Below are positions 59,562 to 64,000 of a stretch of DNA of 64,000 nucleotides, in pieces. Source of the DNA: Peribacillus psychrosaccharolyticus ATCC 23296 (lineage in GTDB: Bacteria; Bacillota; Bacilli; Bacillales; DSM-1321); assembly GCF_000305495.1 (NCBI RefSeq), contig NZ_AJTN02000249.1, positions 1-64,000 of the forward strand, given 5' to 3'. How positions within the stretch are numbered: the first letter of the stretch is position 1; every line of letters starts with the position of its first letter. The notes beneath the pieces were generated by a model. That model did not search any database and was not told where the DNA came from. It saw only the letters and a program-made list of their open reading frames with translations. Both the position numbers and the translations under genes were made by a program.

Positions 59562-60380
59562 TTACCCTTCTTCCACAAATGAATTGGCTTTAATGGCTGT
59601 TTCATCAAGAATTGTATTAATCCAGTGCTGGACGAAACCATTCTGGGAAGAAAGCTTCACTGCGGCCTTTTTTGTCATATGTTGTGCATCCATAATACAC
59701 TTGTCCATTTTTGTTGAAAGGTAGTTTAATTCAATGCGGGTTAACTCTTTTTGTTGTGGGAAGTTTATTTCTGCTAACGCATCAAACACAAGAGATTGCC
59801 CTCCTGCTTTATATTGCATTTTTTCCAGATGCAGTCTGTTTAATAACAGCACGGCTCCTGCAAGCTCCATCCATTCTGGCTTTGCAAAGTATTCAGCAAG
59901 CTTTTGAATTAACGACGACTCAATAGTCTTTAAACTTGAAACCAGCATATCTTCATCCGTAAAGGATTTTTGATAAAGCAAAATTTTATGTTCATTGATT
60001 TCTTTAATGCCGCTTGAAAGAATCTTAATTAAGATAACATTCCCGGTCGTTGCCAGCAGCTGATAATAAAGACCGCTGAAATAATCCCCAGCCAATACGT
60101 TCAGCTGACGATTTTTCAATTCATCCCCTGATTCAATTTCCTTTGAGGAAACCGTAACTAACTCATGCGTATCAAGAGCGACCTGTACCATCATAGTAGA
60201 AAGCATATCTGTATGAATCTCTTCAGACGATTTTTCTAATTCATTAAAAAGGCCCGCTAATAACAGCAGTTTATCTTCATCTATTTTCGGCTCATCAAGA
60301 ATTTTTTGAAGATAGGGATGATAAGCTTTTGATTTAATACTTTCCTTTAATTCAATCACTGTATTATTTATGTTTAACAT
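59562..60380 (-). CDS. hepS: Heptaprenyl diphosphate synthase component I
   Basis: HepS is the small, non-catalytic partner of HepT in heptaprenyl diphosphate synthesis. The 272-residue helical protein has a NRQLNVLAGDYFSGLYYQLLATTGN block near residues 91-115, which resembles the ancestral prenyltransferase core without the aspartate-rich motif. It is followed by menG and hepT. The start is ATG at 60380, with AAGGGTGATTCC upstream. Confidence 0.93.
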   Translation of the reverse strand: MLNINNTVIELKESIKSKAYHPYLQKILDEPKIDEDKLLLLAGLFNELEKSSEEIHTDMLSTMMVQVALDTHELVTVSSKEIESGDELKNRQLNVLAGDYFSGLYYQLLATTGNVILIKILSSGIKEINEHKILLYQKSFTDEDMLVSSLKTIESSLIQKLAEYFAKPEWMELAGAVLLLNRLHLEKMQYKAGGQSLVFDALAEINFPQQKELTRIELNYLSTKMDKCIMDAQHMTKKAAVKLSSQNGFVQHWINTILDETAIKANSFVEEG

Positions 60381-60571
60381 GGAATCACCCTTGCATCCCC
60401 AAAAGATAATTTAATTTAAAGCATTTTTCTCCGTCTAAAACCAAACATCATTATATCATAAAACCTATAAGATAAAAGAAGAATGCTCTAATTTACCTAT
60501 ACCTTTATCGATGGAACCATAAAAACAGTACAATTTCTTTTAGACATCCATTTTCTGCAAGAGTGCATATC

Positions 60572-60817
60572 CTATTTATCGATCTTAGGCTGTTTGGACT
60601 CACTTTCCACTTCACCATACGGCGTATAGATCATCGCATGCCCACGTACTTTAATGGCTGATGTATGCTCAGTGAACTGAGCAATCATCACTTCACCCGC
60701 ATCCAGCTTTTCAGCGTGATGGAATTTAGTATCTGTTCCTCTGGTCAGTCCGATTACATTGACACTGTCTTCGAACGCTTTTATTACGATAAAATCGTTT
60801 ACTGATTTCTCATCCAT
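60572..60817 (-). CDS. mtrB: trp RNA-binding attenuation protein TRAP
   Basis: TRAP is an 11-mer ring that binds tryptophan and then (G/U)AG repeats in trp leader RNA, stopping trp expression. The 81-residue protein has [20 protein letters not shown] and [26 protein letters not shown], with the tryptophan-binding threonines and the RNA-binding lysine and arginine. The C-terminus is a few residues longer than in B. subtilis. The ATG at 60817 follows AGGAGTGATAATT. It is 30 bases after folE. The trp operon itself is not in this window. Confidence 0.95.
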   Translation of the reverse strand: MDEKSVNDFIVIKAFEDSVNVIGLTRGTDTKFHHAEKLDAGEVMIAQFTEHTSAIKVRGHAMIYTPYGEVESESKQPKIDK

Positions 60818-60847
60818 AATTATCACTCCTGCAGCGTATGTTTCCTA

Positions 60848-61414
60848 TTACCCTTTAATAAAAGCCAGTACCTCTGATCTAGTACGATAATCTTCAGCAA
60901 AAACTCCTCTTACTGCTGAGGTTACCGTCTGTGCACCAGGTTTCTTCACGCCTCTCATCGTCATACACATATGTTCCGCTTCAACGACCACCATCACACC
61001 ATGCGGCTCTAAGCTTTCCATGATAGAATTCGCAATCGTACTCGTTATCCGTTCCTGAAGCTGTGGACGTTTAGAAATGGCTTCCACCGCACGAGCCAGC
61101 TTGCTTAAACCCGTAACCTTACCGTTTTTCGGAATATAAGCAACATGAGCTTTTCCATAAAACGGAACAAGATGGTGTTCACAGACTGAATGGAATGTAA
61201 TGTCCTTCACAAGGACCATTTCTTCATGTTCTTCTCCAAAAATTGTTTCAAAATATTGCTTTGGATCCTGATGCAGACCTGCAAAAATTTCTTCATACAT
61301 TCTCGCCACACGTTTGGGCGTATCTAAAAGACCTTCACGATCCGGGTCTTCTCCTACTGCTTCTAAAATCATTTTTACTGCTTCTTCAATTTTGGCATGA
61401 TCAACATTTGCCAT
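60848..61414 (-). CDS. folE: GTP cyclohydrolase I
   Basis: FolE turns GTP into dihydroneopterin triphosphate, the first folate step. The 188-residue enzyme has the zinc site [13 protein letters not shown] near residue 70-82 with Cys and His ligands, [22 protein letters not shown] near residue 102, and [11 protein letters not shown] near residue 142. Its start is the ATG at 61414 ([11 protein letters not shown]), preceded by GGGGGAAATAAA. In B. subtilis it is called mtrA and precedes mtrB. It lies next to hbs. Confidence 0.96.
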   Translation of the reverse strand: MANVDHAKIEEAVKMILEAVGEDPDREGLLDTPKRVARMYEEIFAGLHQDPKQYFETIFGEEHEEMVLVKDITFHSVCEHHLVPFYGKAHVAYIPKNGKVTGLSKLARAVEAISKRPQLQERITSTIANSIMESLEPHGVMVVVEAEHMCMTMRGVKKPGAQTVTSAVRGVFAEDYRTRSEVLAFIKG

Positions 61415-61535
61415 TTTATTTCCCCCTAATATCATAAGTAATAATACGTATCAGCACTAATAGCAGCATATTAAGATGCTGCTGAATCTTTCGTTTTAAC
61501 TGTATACTATATTAGCACAGAACGAAAATAGTAAG

Positions 61536-61567
61536 CAAAAAAAGGGACCACAATGTGGTCCCTTTTT
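61536..61567 (-). terminator. Terminator of hbs
   Basis: On the minus strand AAAGGGACCACATTGTGGTCCCTTT is a nearly perfect palindrome followed by TTTTGC, just after the hbs stop. Confidence 0.92.
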
Positions 61568-61590
61568 ACCCTTAAAGTACCGATATGTAC

Positions 61591-61863
61591 TTACTTCACA
61601 GCATCTTTAAGTGCTTTACCTGGTTTGAATGCAGGTACTTTGCTTGCAGCGATTTCGATTTCGTCGCCAGTTTGCGGGTTGCGGCCTTTACGTGCTGCAC
61701 GTTCGCGAACTTCGAAGTTACCAAAACCGATCAATTGTACTTTATCACCGCTTTTTAAAGCGTCTAAGATTGTATCAAAAACAGCATCAACGGCTTTCGT
61801 AGCGTCTTTCTTAGAAAGTTCGCCTGCTTCTGCAACTGAGTTAATTAGTTCTGTTTTGTTCAT
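61591..61863 (-). CDS. hbs: DNA-binding protein HU (HBsu)
   Basis: HU is the main nucleoid protein, bending DNA as a homodimer. The 90-residue protein begins [25 protein letters not shown]. It has the beta-arm [14 protein letters not shown] near residue 58-71 with the conserved Pro that intercalates, and ends [16 protein letters not shown]. The ATG at 61863 follows AGGAGGTG AATGGC. A SigA-like pair (TTGGTG and TATTAT with 18 bases between) lies about 50-80 bases upstream and is a likely promoter. Confidence 0.97.
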   Translation of the reverse strand: MNKTELINSVAEAGELSKKDATKAVDAVFDTILDALKSGDKVQLIGFGNFEVRERAARKGRNPQTGDEIEIAASKVPAFKPGKALKDAVK

Positions 61864-62344
61864 GCCATTCACCTCCTCCCAAAAGGATATTTATAAAAAA
61901 TCAATATTACAAACACTGTATAATAGTGATTTGTTACTCTTGTCACCAATTTCTATCGGCCATTGATTTATTCTAAAAATCACAAACCAGAAATTGATCG
62001 AAGCTTGTCTGAAAAAATATGTACATTCAGGCTGGAATGGCTTCTACATTGCGTTTTCTGTAAGTAGATTATCATAGAACCCGTTACCTTAGCAAGAAAA
62101 ATACAAAAATAATGGGAATCTTTTCATAAAAAAATGCATAATCTATACTTTTTGACTTTATACACTCAATTCTTTCCCTATTAAAGAAATCTTAAACCTC
62201 TTTAAAAAGCGATAAATCAAGGTTTTCGAGGACTTTTCTATCCTACTCGAACATCTTAAATTTCGCAACACATAAGACTTTAATTCTTAATTAAGAACAA
62301 AATATATGTTATATTACCCAAATTATAGAAATGATAAATAAAAA
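61864..62344. other. Gene-free stretch between spoIVA and hbs
   Basis: No gene is supported in about 480 bases. The part next to hbs holds its probable promoter; the rest is AT-rich and without obvious structure. Confidence 0.5.
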
Positions 62345-62374
62345 GAAAAAGCTGTCGAGGTTTTCTCAACAGCC
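62345..62374 (-). terminator. Terminator of spoIVA
   Basis: On the minus strand GGCTGTTGAG and CTCGACAGC form a stem with loop AAAAC, followed by TTTTTCTTTTT. The arm is a variant of that in the ponA and asnS terminators. Confidence 0.88.
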
Positions 62375-62382
62375 TGCAGGTC

Positions 62383-63864
62383 TTAAAGAATAATGGCAAT
62401 GAGACCGCCAGAACCCTCATTGATGATTCTTTCTAACGTTTCTTTTAGTTTATAGCGGGCATTTTCAGGCATAAGTGATAACTTTGCCTGAATACCTTCT
62501 CTCACAATGGAACTTAAATTCCTGCCGAAGATTTCCGAATTCCAAATGGACAATGGATCATCATCAAAATCCTGCATTAAATAACGGACAAGTTCTTCAC
62601 TTTGCTTCTCTGTACCGATTATTGGTGCAAATTCAGACTCAACATCTACTTTAATCATATGAATAGAGGGTGCAACCGCCTTTAAACGGACACCGAACCT
62701 TGACCCCTGCCTGATGATTTCTGGTTCATCCAAGCTCATATCATTAAGTGTAGGAGCCGCTACTCCATATCCAGTTTGCTTCACCATTTTCAGCGCATCT
62801 GATACCTGATCATACTCGGCCTTTGCATACGCAAAATCCTGCATCAAAGCGAGAAGATGATCTTTCCCTCTTATTTCTACACCAACAATTTCTTTAAGAA
62901 TATCATCATACAGTTCATCTGGAGCAAACAAATCAATTTCAGCGATTCCCTGCCCCATTTCCATACCGGCTAGGCTTGCATGATCAATAAATTCAAATTC
63001 ATTAAAATTTCCTACAACCCGATCGACATCACGAAGGCGCTTTATATCCTTTACGGTTACTTTAACGGCTTCCTGATAGCTTTCCCGAAGCCAATGGTCT
63101 TCTCTAAGTACCATTACCCAACTTGGCAGATTAACGTTTACTTCAAGTACAGGGAATTCATATAATGCTTCTCTTAAAACATTAAGTACATCCCCTTCGC
63201 GCATACTTTCAATACTCATCGCGATTACAGGGATATCATATTTCTCTTGAAGGCTTTCCCGAAGTGCGGCCGTATCCGGATGATGAGGCTGGACTGAATT
63301 TATGATGATGATAAAGGGCTTTCCTACTTCTTTTAGTTCAGATATAACCCTTTCCTCTGCATCGATATAGTCCTTTCGTGGGATTTCCCCAATTGTTCCA
63401 TCCGTCGTGACGACTACACCCAGCGTAGAATGATCCTGAATGACCTTTCTGGTGCCAATTTCAGCTGCCTCATGAAATGGGATTGGTTCCTCATACCAGG
63501 GCGTATGAATCATTCTAGGACCATTCTCGTCTTCATACCCTTTCGCGCCGGGCACCGTATAACCAACACAATCAACGAGACGTATATTTACATTCAATCC
63601 TTCAGCCACTTCTATCGTTGCAGCCTGATTAGGGACGAACTTCGGCTCTGTTGTCATGATTGTTCTCCCAGCGGCACTTTGCGGCAATTCATCCTGTGCT
63701 CTTGCACGATCAGATTCAGTATCCATATTCGGAATGACAACTAACTCCATAAACTTTTTAATAAATGTGGATTTACCAGTACGAACTGCCCCGACTACAC
63801 CTAAGTAGATGTCGCCGCCCGTCCGTTCAGCAATATCTTTGAAAATATCTACCTTCTCCAGCAA
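62383..63864 (-). CDS. spoIVA: Spore coat morphogenetic ATPase SpoIVA
   Basis: SpoIVA polymerises on the forespore outer membrane with ATP hydrolysis to form the base layer of the coat. The 493-residue protein has Walker A GAVRTGKST at residues 25-33, a switch-like DCVGYTVPGAKGYED region near 98-112, and the ultra-conserved C-terminus ending INEGSGGLIAIIL. It starts with TTG at 63864 after GGAGGGGTTATA. A SigE promoter lies upstream and a terminator downstream. Confidence 0.98.
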   Translation of the reverse strand: MLEKVDIFKDIAERTGGDIYLGVVGAVRTGKSTFIKKFMELVVIPNMDTESDRARAQDELPQSAAGRTIMTTEPKFVPNQAATIEVAEGLNVNIRLVDCVGYTVPGAKGYEDENGPRMIHTPWYEEPIPFHEAAEIGTRKVIQDHSTLGVVVTTDGTIGEIPRKDYIDAEERVISELKEVGKPFIIIINSVQPHHPDTAALRESLQEKYDIPVIAMSIESMREGDVLNVLREALYEFPVLEVNVNLPSWVMVLREDHWLRESYQEAVKVTVKDIKRLRDVDRVVGNFNEFEFIDHASLAGMEMGQGIAEIDLFAPDELYDDILKEIVGVEIRGKDHLLALMQDFAYAKAEYDQVSDALKMVKQTGYGVAAPTLNDMSLDEPEIIRQGSRFGVRLKAVAPSIHMIKVDVESEFAPIIGTEKQSEELVRYLMQDFDDDPLSIWNSEIFGRNLSSIVREGIQAKLSLMPENARYKLKETLERIINEGSGGLIAIIL

Positions 63865-63934
63865 TATAACCCCTCCCGCTCTTAAGTCTTGGGATGATTT
63901 CCATCCACTTGACTACTTTATCTAGGACACTATT

Positions 63935-63964
63935 AGTTTATGATGTTGTCCTAAAAAAATATTC
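63935..63964 (-). promoter_or_regulatory. SigE promoter of spoIVA
   Basis: On the minus strand GAATATT (63958-63964, consensus KMATATT) and CATAAACT (63935-63942, one mismatch to CATACAMT) are 15 bases apart. The -10 is about 70 bases before the start. This fits the known mother-cell SigE control of spoIVA. Confidence 0.75.
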
Positions 63965-64000
63965 CTCTTTTATTTGCCCTCTAGTCCATCCCCCCGTGCA

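Overview
The window is a chromosomal backbone segment of a low-GC, endospore-forming, aerobic Bacillaceae. The evidence is spore genes (spoIVA, a cotD-like coat gene, sspM, ypjB), a menaquinol:cytochrome c reductase, bacillithiol genes, type B RNase P RNA, and gene order that follows the Bacillus subtilis ypwA-to-spoIVA region almost gene for gene. It is not B. subtilis: a ba3-type oxidase cluster, an alpha/beta hydrolase, a small heat-shock protein and a yugP-like peptidase sit in the series, and the trp operon is missing from its usual place. I see no phage, insertion sequence, CRISPR array, tRNA or rRNA.

Layout. 1-2400: xpt-pbuX (xanthine salvage) behind a guanine riboswitch with its terminator. 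2733-5035: cbaDBA-like ba3 oxidase. 5100-9700: M32 carboxypeptidase, DinG-like helicase YpvA, a small unknown gene, a 21-bp periodic repeat and a cold-shock gene. 9887-17020: rRNA methyltransferase YpsC, rnpB, gpsB, frameshifted ypsA, cotD-like gene, mrfB and mrfA (DNA repair). 17257-20300: hydrolase, Hsp20, yppG, yppE, a small unknown gene and sspM. 20332-24768: yppC, recU, ponA. 24891-30306: ypoC, nth, dnaD, asnS, aspB, ypmB, ypmA. 30440-35445: dinG (frameshifted) and panD-panC-panB. 35706-41293: birA, cca, bshA, bshB1, mgsA, dapB, ypjD.

41476-48068: frameshifted yitT-family ypjC, yugP, ypjB, ypjA, qcrC-qcrB-qcrA, frameshifted ypiF, ypiB. 48114-57751: ypiA and the aromatic supraoperon (aroA/aroE, tyrA, hisC, aroH, aroB, aroC/aroF) followed by cheR and ndk. 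57852-63864: hepT-menG-hepS (menaquinone), mtrB, folE, hbs and spoIVA.

Functional themes: respiration (menaquinone synthesis, bc complex, ba3 oxidase), aromatic amino acids, pantothenate and biotin loading, bacillithiol, DNA repair (MrfAB, Nth, RecU, DinG) and sporulation. Most genes are on the minus strand; the oxidase, hsp20, sspM, recU-ponA and ypjC are on the plus strand.

The most notable observations are single-base frame disruptions in four otherwise well-preserved genes (ypsA, dinG, ypjC, ypiF), which point to sequence errors or gene decay; a 21-bp periodic repeat at 9234-9287; a long hairpin before panB; a retained TRAP gene with no local trp operon; an expanded GTEKP tail on PonA; and a CotD-like protein with a long Gly/Tyr/Met-rich region. 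I did not find a convincing undescribed system: nearly everything is conserved Bacillus housekeeping.
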